From positions 18,130,549 to 18,194,548 of the forward strand of contig NC_054081.1 in assembly GCF_017562075.2 (NCBI RefSeq): a stretch of DNA of 64,000 nt, given 5' to 3'. Positions 14,759 through 26,716 of this stretch are shown one piece after another. The notes beneath the pieces are model-generated. The model was not told the DNA's origin, did no database searches, and saw only the letters and a program-made list of their open reading frames with translations. Positions within the stretch are counted from its first letter, which is position 1, and each line of letters starts with the position of its first letter. A program made the translations under genes and the position numbers. This DNA is from Anopheles merus (taxonomy: Eukaryota > Arthropoda > Insecta > Diptera > Culicidae).

Positions 14759-17291
14759 GAATGCTTAAACATCTGGCAAAGAAACATATAACATTAGCAG
14801 CACAACTCACACTCTTTGCAGTCTACTAAAAACAATCTACGTTTGAATTTTATCACATCGAAGGAAACAATGTTGACATCCAATGAACATGGGTTGACAT
14901 GAATTAGTAAGCTTTGGAAAATATTCAAATCGAAGTACTAGTTTCAATATATTTCAATAACGAAGTACTATTGTAGTAGTCAAACAGAAGATTATACTTA
15001 ATAAAAATTCTGCACTTAGCACTTAGGGTAGTGTTCCTTGCGTAAGTAATGTGTGAAGTCGACTGCCCGGCTAAAATGTTCTGGCTCGTTCTGGAGCATA
15101 AATGTTTAAGTTTTCAAATAACTCTGGTGCGTCAATTTCCTTTCACAGAATGTTTACTATGAATGTAGCTTGAGAAACAGGACGTCTATGTTTTTGAGGT
15201 TGTAGACCTAATAGAGAGCAACGAAAGCAAGGCTGAATACCATCCAGCAGGCAATGTGCATTGCTTTTTCGTCATGACGTCTTGCCAATCATTGACAATA
15301 GGTGGAATTTTCCAACAGAAACCCAATCAAATTTTTTTACAGTTTCTTAAAATCGTTAGTGTCGTTAGTCTAGTGAGGCGCTTCGTTATGTGAGCAGAAG
15401 CCATTAGCAGCTTCGAGGCAGACAATCCGCCTGACAATTCGCCTAAAGGCATACTTTGCGCTTAACAAAACACTGTCATCTTATTCCTCTAGCAAGGCTC
15501 TTATCTCCTACATCGAGTGAAAACGGTACAGAATGCAACAGTTGTTTATTGTAACAACGAACAACACAGAAAAACGCCCCCATTTGCCTTTTCGCTTTCA
15601 GCACTAAAAGTGTCACCAGTGTCTGTTTGACTTGTTGTAGTACTTCAGTAATACAGACACATACACACAAAGGCGTCACGTCAACTAATAAAAAATGATG
15701 ACTGATTGTGAAGGATGGCCGCAATAGCAACACTATGTTTGCACAACAAAAGTTGGAAACACACTGCTATTCTTGGCATCACACACAAACACGGTGATAA
15801 GACGACTGTCAATATTTTCCATCTCTTCCTCCCTATCCACCACGATGCAGCCATGCCCGGTAGCGTCCTCAAACTACTAGCCGCAAAAATAAATCGATTC
15901 CCTGTGCGAAGCTCGCAAAATAGAGATCGCATGAATACATTATGATAATTAAGGAAGAAAGGTAATTATCCTCCCAAGGAAAGCAACTCGCGCTGCGGCC
16001 AGTCCATCCATAAGCATAAGCGATGAAAGAGTTCACTGATGAAAGGGGAGAGGGACAAGAGAAAGAGGGAGAGAGAGAGAAGTTAGACCTTCACCTTCGT
16101 AGACAGTCGTTTCCGTTTGCTTGCCACGTATCCCCATTTCGCTTGTTTCACGATTTTGCAAGAATATTGATGAATTGTAGCGTTCGTTTCTTGCCGCACC
16201 GGATCTCGTTTGCGTTCGCCTTTCTCGTCTCGCCATCCAACACTGCTTGTGTCAACGACGTTGCTCGCTCCGAGCAGATTCCGAGCGCCTTACACACACA
16301 AAACGACAACCAGGCACACCCAATATGAAGACGATAACGGTGAATGTATATATGTGTGGCGATGTATGTATGTATGTATGTATGTATGTATATATATATG
16401 CTTGTACCCTCCCTGTGATGGTGCGCGGTAATCTAATCAACGTAAAATCAAATTCAAACTTTTTTCCCAGCCAAACCCGCACCACCACCCGCAAAACATT
16501 CTCGCATCTATCGATCATTGGGATATATCATGATGGATCTGCTCGGTCTGCTTTATGCAAAAAGTGCAGCATTAAAAAAAACCTGAACGAGATCAAAATT
16601 TACGCTCTGCTCCGATATTCCCGTTACTGCTGACCGCTGTCGCCTGACGTCCAACTTTAAGCTACACACAAACATACACACACACTCACCTACAAAATTG
16701 AGATGGGTACACATAGGATGGGAGCGGCTGTCGACGATACGAAGAAAATAGTGAAATCAGGATCCACACACCCACTCACACCTAGCCACAATCACAAGAA
16801 GGTACCACAGCCAGAAGAGGAAGAAAAAACACTGACACGAAAAGACGAAATATGCTCGTGTCTCGAAACAGGAAATAGGAAAAGCAAACAAATTGTGCTT
16901 CGATGCTTCGAAATCAGTAACTTTTTTCAAGACTGACGACGAAGGGGAGCGGAGAGCCAGTAAGCAAGAAGGAGAAGGAATAGAACTTACACATGGAACG
17001 AATTTCGGCAAGGCAGCGCTGCTCGGGCGACGGTGATGTTACTTGCTTGGATAAATATTTTAATGGTTTTGCTCAACTTATCTTGTACCGGTGATTTGAT
17101 TTTGCCTTCTCGGTTCATTGGAGCAGGGGGCAGCTGCGCTATTTATGTTTCATAATTCTTGCCCAGTTTAGCTGGCTCCCAAAAGCAAACAATGTGCTGT
17201 TGCCCTGCTGTGTGTTTAATAATTTGGTTTATCGTTTATTTTGTTATCTTTACATCTCTCTGTCACCCTCTCTATCGCTCTTTCGCTCTCT

Positions 17292-17296
<5 letters not shown>
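14759..17296. other. Non-coding stretch
   Basis: No gene supported. A (TGTA)n run lies near 16364-16390. Frames of 60-128 codons on both strands overlap each other and show no domain. Confidence 0.5.
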
Positions 17297-17352
<56 letters not shown>

Positions 17353-17372
17353 TCTTTCTCTCTCTCTCTCTT
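17297..17372. repeat. (TC)n microsatellite
   Basis: CT-dinucleotide array with few interruptions, giving Ser/Leu artefact frames. Confidence 0.95.
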
Positions 17373-17757
17373 TGTCCCTTGATTTGAGCAGATTGTAAAG
17401 CAATTGATTTGTTTAGTATATTGCATACATGTGTCCCCCCTTTTTACTTCAAACCACCTGTCGAATAAATGAAGCGCCTAAAGCTATGCAATCCGCTCGA
17501 CAAAAATGCCTTTTTTTTGCTCCAGCCATGTTGAGTACAAATCGCAAACACTCGATATTTTATTTCATCCAATTTTAGCATTTATTCTCCACCCAATAGC
17601 AACGACAACCACCACAGGGGGAAAAAATACCCGCACAGTTTCCACCGGGTCAACCGTTGGTGCCGAAGACTAAGCCAATTCCAATCCACTCAGCCTATCT
17701 GACAATCCTATCGGCCCAATCAGAGTCAAACAAGTGGTACTCGGTATTGCACCCCAT

Positions 17758-17812
17758 TCTCTCTATCTCTCTCTCTTTCTCTCTCTCTTTTTATCTCTGT
17801 CTCTACCTCTCT

Positions 17813-17853
<41 letters not shown>
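17758..17853. repeat. (TC)n microsatellite, interrupted
   Basis: TC array with TATC and TTTC interruptions on its left side and a pure CT run on its right. Confidence 0.93.
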
Positions 17854-17857
<4 letters not shown>

Positions 17858-20063
17858 CGAATTTCGGCTCTCAGTTTGTGCTTGCATTGCTCATTCCCAG
17901 GGTTACGAGCCCTTCGCTCTTAGCGCGCACGATCAATAGTTCACTAATCTGCTACTAATCCACTTATCAACTAAAACACAACACAACCGAATATACGTGC
18001 TCCACTGCCTACATCCAGCACGCATTACATTGCGAACGTTCCAGTTGGTTCGACTTCAACGACCGAATTCGGACACCCGAAACCGCAACCGCAAGGAGCA
18101 AGTTTCGCCATGGTACAAATCGTATTGCTCGATACAGTAACTCGCACTCTGCCCGGATGCCCCCGCAATTGGATGGCCAATCGCATACACACGCTAATCA
18201 AGCTAGTCTCAAAAAAGCGCATTTTCGCACCGTGCACAGGCAGCTCATTAGCGGGGCTTGTTTTGTTTGGGTGCGAGACAGCGCACTCCGGCGCACAGTA
18301 ATGCGATGAGTGAGTGTGATTTTCTAACGCACCTACTATGGTACAGCATCAACCTAGGACGCGCAAGAACCGGTAAGATCGGGTCCGCAGCCCGTAGACC
18401 GCAGCCGAGCTAGCGACAAGAACGACCGCTGGCGCTCATAATCAATCATCTATCTGTCATGGATTATCGTTCCTGTGAGCGCAGTGCGCACCGAGTCGTC
18501 TTGTGCTGTGTGTAGCTGTGTCCTGCTCGCCTTCCTTCTGCTCCACCTTCTCCACGTCCTGCTCATCCTCAACACCCACCCAACACATGTTCCCGGTACC
18601 CTTGCGTGAAAAAATGAAACGAGAAGTGGCACATGTAAAACGGTTCATTCGATTCAGGTGTTCATATCTTCCGGATCGCAAGAACACGTCAAAATCAAAT
18701 AAAGACACTCGGAAGCTCGTACCACCGCCACTACCGCAACAGTGGCTCTGCAGTGGAATGTGTGTGTGTTTTCTTTTTTTTGCTACTGCTACCAAGACGG
18801 GGAAGAAGCAAAAGAGCAAAGAAAAACGGCACACCAGGCAATACACTGCGCTCGAGGGTATTTCTGTTACGGGGCTTATCGAATCTAGTTGGATGGGTCT
18901 TACCTTCGTCACCCGTTACACAGGCTTGCCCCGGCCCCCCGTTACACGCGTCGCCAACGGAAAGGAGCAGCAAAGGGCGCTTATAAATGGGAGCATTGGG
19001 TGGGTGCAGGCTGGGCAACCTTTAAGAGCTGTACAGAGCACTCGGCACTGCTGTTGTGTAGTTTATTGGTGTGTATATACATTGCGCGATCTGTTCCTCA
19101 TTTGCGAGTCGCGAATTCCCGGGTCTTACTCAGCGCCGAATTCGATTCGGGAAAGATAACGAACCCTGAAACAGACATCACACACACACACATACATACA
19201 TACACACACGCATACACGCCCTTGCGCCGGCCAGAGGGAGGAAAGGGACGGGCCGGTGTGCTCACAGATTTTCCACCAAGGGCTGAACCCTGCCCCGAAA
19301 ACGGATGCCTTCGCCCGCTGATGTGTGTTCTCGCTTTCCATCGAGCGGGATTGCATCGAGGTTTCTGCACGCACACACCAACGAGCCCACCACATACAAC
19401 AGAGGAAAAGCGCTTGCGCCCTTCGTACGGTTTTCACCCAGCAAGCGTACGAACACTCCCGAAAGGGCGCGCTAGCAAACTTCCAATCCATTTCTCCACC
19501 AAACTTCTCCTCATCTTAGCTCGCTATTGAATCACACACACACAAACACACAAATACACACACGCACATGCATACACACAAACACATACACAAATACACA
19601 CAAATACATACTTACAATGAAAGCACGAAAAGGGCCCAAACGCCCACCGTGCGCGTCCAGAACGGTGCTAGCTGTATTTGTGTGTTGCCTACCTTTCAGG
19701 CGCAATTTTCACCGAAACTGCTGCCACTGCTGATGCTGCTGCTATTCAGCAATGGGGGACGCGTCCCGAAAAACACGCAGCAGCAAGCAGAACGGTGCGG
19801 AAAGCGAGAAAGCAGAAAGCTTAATCACAACTTCGGAGTGAATCTCTCCCGAGATACACACGTACACACACACATACACTTACTCTCATCCTGCTTCAAT
19901 CTTCCCTCAAACCTTGCCCCCATTACTTTCTCCATAACCTCCTTCCCTCTCCCTCTTTCCTTCTTCTCACCACCCATCGTTGCTCTCACTCTCGCACACA
20001 CTCGCGTAGTACTTGGGTGTGCGCCCCGTTGGCCCCGTGGCTGGCTTCGCAGCTTCCACCACC
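17854..20063. other. GC-richer non-coding stretch
   Basis: Base composition is more GC-rich than the flanks and open frames are longer (up to about 298 codons running into the CA array at 20064). None shows a known domain, a signal peptide or consistent exon borders. It could be regulatory or 5' non-coding sequence, but I cannot show that. Confidence 0.4.
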
Positions 20064-20066
20064 ACA

Positions 20067-20129
<63 letters not shown>
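20064..20129. repeat. (CA)n microsatellite
   Basis: Pure CA array. A GAC/GAT-rich run at about 20188-20237 follows and would encode poly-Asp in one frame. Confidence 0.95.
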
Positions 20130-20131
<2 letters not shown>

Positions 20132-20781
20132 TGCGGTTCACGTGCCAACGTGCTGTGCCCGCCGCACTTAAGCTTCATCCGAAAGCGTCCGACGACGACG
20201 ATGATGATGATGACGAGGACGACGACGATGACGACGGCGAGGTTTTTTCCAAAAACTTGCAAACTTCCAACGGCCAACCCGAAGCCCGATTTCAGTAGGG
20301 TGCGACACTTGCCAGCGTGCGGAATAATAACCGTCCGAAAACAACAAGAAACCCAGCAAAAGGCAAAGAGAGAAGAAAAAACAACAACAAAACGCTGCGC
20401 GGTGGACACTGGTGGCCTGGGGTGTCGCCCGGGAGGCAAAGGTGGCAACAGTGGCAGGGGTTAAATGTGCGGTGGAATGCGGGACGCACCCGCTCGGTGG
20501 GAGAGTTTGCTCTGCTGGTTTTCCGTTGCCAATTTTCTGTTCGGTTCACAAGTACATTAGCAGGGAAGGAGAAAGCGAGTGAAAGGGAAGCGGGTAAAGG
20601 TTGGATTGTGAGCATCTGCCCTGTGGTCTTGCCGAAGGAAAGGGGGTGGGGTGGATCTAAGAAATTGCCATGCTTATGGGAGTGTGTGTATGTACGTATG
20701 AGTATATCTGTGCGCGGTGTTCGTGTTGGTCCGGTTGTGTTGCTTCTGTCCGTTCCATTAGTGTGCGCTGATATTTATGTC

Positions 20782-20786
20782 TGTGT

Positions 20787-20835
<49 letters not shown>
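20782..20835. repeat. (TG)n microsatellite
   Basis: TG array of about 54 bp with a single TATG interruption near its start. Confidence 0.93.
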
Positions 20836-20839
<4 letters not shown>

Positions 20840-22740
20840 TGTGGGGTACATTTTGGAATGGAAAAAATAAGGACAAATAGAAGTGAATTCAGGTTGATGG
20901 AAATTCTCAAAAATTAAGATCTCTTCATCTGGACATGTCACTACAATAAAAACGAAAAAACAGCATGACTTCAGCAGTGCATAACTTTAGGCGTGAAAGG
21001 GAAAAGCTTTCCTGTGCTATCAGTATTTTCTATACCCGCTTGTCCTCTGATTGATGGATGAATTGAGTTTGAAAGTAGTTTTCAATGTGGCACTATTTGC
21101 TTCCATTACGTCGCTACAAGCCGAACGAACGAGTTTCTAGTCAATGGTAGAGAGGGGGATGAGCGAGACAGTGGATGGTAGAAAAGCCTGCAATTCCAGG
21201 GCTACAGTTGTAGCAATACAGCGCTGGAAACAATGACAAATTGCCCCACACGCCGTACGCTAGTGCTCCTGTGTCATACGACTTGCGAGTACTGATTAGG
21301 CGCGTAAGGCACACGACATTTACCATAATCCGAATCGATAATGAACAATGATAAGCCTGATAATGGAAGAGCGCGCTGCTGTCGGCTGCTAGATTGCGTG
21401 TATGTGTGTTTGAGAGTGAGAGAGAGAAAAAAAAGAGAGACGCACATACTTGCTCACACACACACATACACACACCCAAAACATATGCAAACGATTCGCT
21501 GGTGCGAAAAGGCGCGCTGTAGAGCTTCCAATGCTAATAAAACCCTTCCAGTCTCACATACACGTGTACAGCGAACATTAAACACAAACCTCAGGCAAAC
21601 CTCGGCGAACGAGCGGCCACTGCCTAGCCTGCCTGAAACAAACAAGTGGAACGGAAAGGAAAAAAATGGTTTCTTAAAAAGAGGCAAGTGCGGTTTCTCA
21701 GGACATCCGTTAGGCCGCTTGCCCTTTGCTAGTGACGCGAGTTGGCACAAAAAGTAAATTTGTAGTAAATTGACATTCCGTCATTTCGTCCAGGCTAGTC
21801 GAACGGACGGATTTTATCTTTAAGTCCACAATGTACGGTAGCTGATAGGTAGCTGGAGCTTTCGTTCATCGTTCGGTCTCTGTCTCGCTCTCTTTCAGCG
21901 ACTTTGTATACCTCTTCTCTCTCTTTCTATCTCTCCCTCTATCTCTATCTCAACCGACGTTTGGCATGGTCCTGTCCGCACAATAAAGTAGTCAGTACAA
22001 CACAGACAAGCGGGAGAAAAAAGAGATAGAGAGCGATTGCGACGCCGCGCAGCTAAGCGAGAGACAAAAAGGATGCAAAATCCTGGGAAATTGCAAAGCC
22101 CGTGAGAGCAGCCCTTCGTTTCCCTACGCGAACTTCCAGATGAAAAGAGAGGAAAAAATAAAGAAACATATCGCCGAACGGAAAATCCGTATCCGTGCCA
22201 ATACCTGTAAAAAGCCAAAGCGCGTCAGCAAAGCACGAAAGCTCTCCAGCATTTTTTTTTTTCGGAACGGTAGGTTACGCTCCGGCCACCCTTGGGTTCT
22301 CGTGTATCCGGCCGAGTGATTGCTGTTCGTGTGCGTATACAAGCACACACACGCACACACACACATGTGCGCGCAAACAAACAGAAGTAAAGGCAGTAAG
22401 GATAACGCGCGTATACGGACATTCCCGAAGCAAAGTTCGGTTAAACGAGCGAGCGAACAAGCGAGCCGACGGCTTGAAACGCACACATTCACACATAGAA
22501 CGGGCCAGCCTCCCTTGTTCAGGTGCTGCTCGGCATGATGTGAACCAGTTTCGGTTGTGCTTTCGTGAGCGTTGAACACACAACCATTTTCGGCACCAAC
22601 CAAAAAACCAGATGGTGTAGAGAGGTGCGGTAGTACCACCTTTCCTGAAAGCAGCCCTGCCAAACGCTACTACTGAAAATCTTAGGGGAGCGTCGTGCCC
22701 CCACTCCGGTGCACACAAAGGCGGCGTCGGTGGAGAAAGT
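20836..22740. other. Non-coding stretch
   Basis: No gene supported. Contains short CA runs near 21455-21476 and a TC-rich stretch near 21880-21950. Mixed composition. Confidence 0.45.
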
Positions 22741-22936
22741 GAACGCTACACTAGGTTCAGCCAGCTCTTACGACTGGCAGCAGCGCTACCGAAGCTTTTT
22801 AGCTCACTGTGCGGCAGCTTAGTAGGCGAACGATTACTTAGGATAGTGGAACAGTGTTGCTAGAAGAGCTGACCGTTGATAAAAACTGATCTGGTAGCCG
22901 AAACACAACCTCACCGTTTATTGTGAAAGTGATTTT

Positions 22937-22991
<55 letters not shown>

Positions 22992-24065
22992 TATTGAGTG
23001 GTAGTAGGTTGTTAAACTAACATAATAAACTTCCCTAATCGATAGGGCGGGACGTGGACGGGATGGTGATGTACAACGCTACCACTTATGTGGAGGTTTA
23101 CTGAAACGGTGTGGTTGTAACGCTATGCTTTCGGGCACCGTGTGACCGTATCAAAAAATACTCCGGGATGCTGATGTGTCCCATTTGATATAGGTTGGTA
23201 CAGCTGTGTGCCTTGGTACCATCTTTACACACCATTCGAGGTTGATAGTAAAAGTGGCAAGTTTTCAGAGTAGTAGTTGCCTAAGAAGCCCCTATTCGCA
23301 TTTGGGGAGCACTCAAACAGTAACGCACCGCAGGAGGACGCTCACACTGCCCGATTGGACAGCAAACTTCCTGGGCCAAAAGAACAGAGCACCTCCAACA
23401 TATGGTTAACGGCTCTCTACATGTTTTCTAAGACATTTCGCAACTTCCTACGTCATTTCCTCGCTCGCTCTTACCCTCAGTACGTCCCCAATTCAATCGC
23501 ACTGTTTGGTGTGCATCTCTGGTGTGTCCTGGGCTTGTGAGCAAATGTTGTGAAATACCTACACCTTCACCTTTTTGCAGGTTTACTTATAGTAACGTTG
23601 ACGATAGTACTAATGTACTAAGAGTGGTTCGTTCACCCTTGAAACCCACATTCTGGCATTCGCCTTCCAATCGGCTGTGTGTGTGCTTCTATAACCAAAA
23701 TTGTGCGTGTACGTGTGTATGTGTGTGCATGTGTGTGTGTGTGAGAGAGTCTGTGGTGCGAAGAAAGTGCTGTTATCAGTGAGTGAAAGGCGCCGAAAAC
23801 GATCCGACCGTTAAGGACGCTCCTCCACCTCAACGATCAACCTGCGTGTGTAAGGCGTGATGCGAGTAGTGCAACAATCAACAACCCCAAAGAAACAATA
23901 CCGCGATATAGTGGCTAGCAAAACGAAAGACTACCTTTCCTGCTACTTCTGATACGACTACTACTGTACTAAAACTAATTCTACTCAGTTACTTACTACT
24001 AGTGCTAGCACACTACCAACAACGGTCAATGTATCACACGCTCATCATTCAAACTGTTGCCGATC
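22741..24065 (+). promoter_or_regulatory. Possible 5' non-coding exon region
   Basis: The right part (about 23,850-24,065) has the look of an insect 5' untranslated exon: low-complexity A/C-rich text, no long frame, and an ending at a strong donor-like GATC|GTAAGT (junction 24065/24066). A (TG)n run lies inside at 22942-22989. If real, it would be an upstream leader exon, plausibly of the ADAM gene on the same strand. No promoter element could be assigned. This is inference only. Confidence 0.25.
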
Positions 24066-24174
24066 GTAAGTACCACATACTAGTGTCATGTATTTTGCTG
24101 GTAGTGTAATTTTATGTGCCGTGAAAAGATGAGCTCAACCCGTGGGCGGGATAACAGGGATGCTCCTTTTAGCT

Positions 24175-24250
24175 GTAAGATTTGAACTCACGCCTTATGG
24201 TACAGCGAAGTGGAGCCCTTGTGCAAGACGCTACCGGACCGCTAGCCTGC
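24175..24250 (-). mobile_element. tRNA-like (SINE head or tRNA relic)
   Basis: Read on the - strand, GGTAGCGTCTTGCACAAGG resembles a pol III A box and GTGAGTTCAAATCTTAC a B box, about 40 bp apart. I could not fold it into a complete cloverleaf with a paired acceptor stem, so it is called a tRNA-derived relic rather than a gene. Confidence 0.4.
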
Positions 24251-26448
24251 AAGCTGCACTGTACTAGGCAAGGTTTGATTATACAATATGCTAAATGGCT
24301 TGCGGCTACGAAAATGAACGCATCTTAGCTCGCGGAGCATTATTTTCAATATTCAAACAACTATTCTAGCGCGTCTAGTAGCATCCCACACACCGTTTAA
24401 AGTAATATAACAAGAAGAAGAACAAAAATCAGCTCACTGCACTGAATCAACGATAACTCTCTCCAGCTGCGCTCGAAGAAAAAGCAGCCATGTTGGAGGA
24501 ATAATTTATCGTAAAACTTTTTCTTCAGCTGCTCCTTGGCCCTCCTCTCTTGTGCATCCAGCCATCCCACTTCAAACAGGCACCTTTTTTATATCTTTTG
24601 TGGTGTTTTTTGGTGTTGGTACAGCGGGGAGGATAGGGAGGAAATAAAAGTAAAGAAAAAAACTCACACTCCAGCTATCCAGTTTCGTTCACCAATATCT
24701 AGCACTGTTCTTTTCTTCTTATGGTGTTTGTGTGTATATCTGTGTGTGTATAGGTTTTTTTGCTTCTCTTATTTTATATTCCTATTTCTTTATAGCGCAG
24801 AACTTTGCGAACGCTCGTTGGACACTTTGCCTTATCCTAACCCCACCCCTTTTGCACCCATCTTGCCCCAATTCTTTTTGTAGTATTGAATCTTACGCCA
24901 CCGCGTCATTCATGCGTGAACGTTCACACGCCAATGAAAATTCGGCTTGGAATTTGAACCATTGACTGTATGAGGTACTAAGTAGTACGCACCAGCAGTA
25001 GTAGAAGAAGCAACATCAGCAGGACAGTCCAGACAGCGGAAAGCGGTGGCAAAGCGGTAGAGCAGAGCAAACGGTCACGTAACATTGGTGTATGAGGCGA
25101 ACATTTCAAAATCCTGTTACAGACAGGCCAGGATTTCGAAACCCCTTGTTGTTCGGGCAAAACGCCGTGGTTGCTGGCGCTTTTGAGGGTTGTTACTTTC
25201 GTCCGGAGTTCGGAGATGGTCGAGCTGTTCTGACAGTTATTGGCCACATTCATGTCGCTGCGGGTGCGAGAAGAATCAAACACACACACACACACATACA
25301 CACACACATTCGCACAGATAGTTGACTTTTCCAGCAACACACATATGTACGCACACATTGATCTCCAAAATGGCAGATGGATTGAAGAATGATGGCGGAC
25401 TACTCTTCCCCTATCGTCCTATATTTTGATTCCTTCACCTGGGATCTTGCGATGCTTGCTAACGCTCTTGCGATGAAATGTGTGACCTTCAAGCAGACGA
25501 ATAGGCGAAGGTGTGAGCCTCGAGCCGTACAAAAGAAAGGGCCTTCGATTAGCCCGTTCGGAATGACTTTCATATTCAGAACATTTACATCACCCGCTCC
25601 ATCCTCTGCCTGCTGCCATAGCGCCCCAGGCGCGTCCCCGCCCGTCCCGAAACTCGTGGAACCTTGTTATGCAAGAAGGGCTCAGCTTCTCGCTCGAGAG
25701 CTGCACAAGTGCTCATCGGGATGGCGAAGGATCCGTAACCTAGCAGATTTGATTGTTGTTACGGCTGTGGGTTGCGGTCGCACGAAAGGCACGGGACGCA
25801 ATCACGAGCGAGGCACAGTACCAGGAACAGTGCGTGCTCCGAGTGAGCGGGGCCTTTGATTCCTTTGATTTGCTGCTGACAAGTGGCGGGGCAAAAGTGG
25901 GGGCCACCCTTTTGTTCTTCAGCTCGGTCCCGGTTGGAATCGTCCAAGGGGGCGGACTGTGAGCTAACAGCGATAACAGATAGTTTCACGATGCGCTTGG
26001 TCGGATTTGGTCGGGGAAATTGTGCCCAGGCACGCCGAGTTTTAGCACCGAGAAGCTCCGGTGCCTTTGCCTAGTGCCATTAGCATTCCCTGCTTCTTCT
26101 TGTATCTCTTTGACGCTCTCTTTGCCTGTTTGCAATGCATTGCTTTTTGGTGTCGTTTGATTTCGTTCCAGTGAGGATTTCCAGCAAGATGGTGCTTGTG
26201 TCCCTGTGTTTGACCTGTGGAGCGCGCTTTAAATGGTTGCCACAATTTGCGCTTATCTCACACATTAAAGCTGCCGTTCACGTTTTATTGTCCCTGCACT
26301 GGTGAGCTACTGCACTATCAGAGCGTTGGACGTTATCGAAGTGCAGTTATCGCAAAACGTTGGGCGGTGCTGGAAATGAAACTCATTAAATGTTTGAACG
26401 GTTCATCAAGCGTGCACGCCACCCTGGGGCGGGAAGAATCTTCTGCAA
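24251..26448. other. Non-coding stretch
   Basis: No gene supported. The longest frame, 25389-25859 (156 codons, +), has no recognisable domain and no splice context. Confidence 0.45.
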
Positions 26449-26466
26449 CACACACACACACACACA

Positions 26467-26524
<58 letters not shown>

Positions 26525-26549
26525 ACACACACACACACACACCACACAC

Positions 26550-26641
<92 letters not shown>

Positions 26642-26644
26642 ACA

Positions 26645-26714
<70 letters not shown>
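26449..26714. repeat. (CA)n microsatellite, 266 bp
   Basis: CA array with sparse CCA and ACAA register shifts, giving artificial His/Thr and Cys/Val frames on both strands. Confidence 0.97.

Positions 26715-26716
<2 letters not shown>

Noticed and set aside
18503..19530. Open frames of 213-218 codons on the + strand
   Set aside because: They overlap in different frames and - strand frames cover the same DNA. No domain or exon borders recognised.
20188..20237. Poly-Asp coding run
   Set aside because: A GAC/GAT-rich low-complexity tract next to a CA array without gene context.
23570..23600. TTTTTGCAG|GTTTAC as another ratchet site
   Set aside because: The acceptor is fair, but GTTTAC is not a convincing donor.
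25389..25859. 156-codon + strand frame
   Set aside because: No homology recognised, no promoter or splice context, odd composition.
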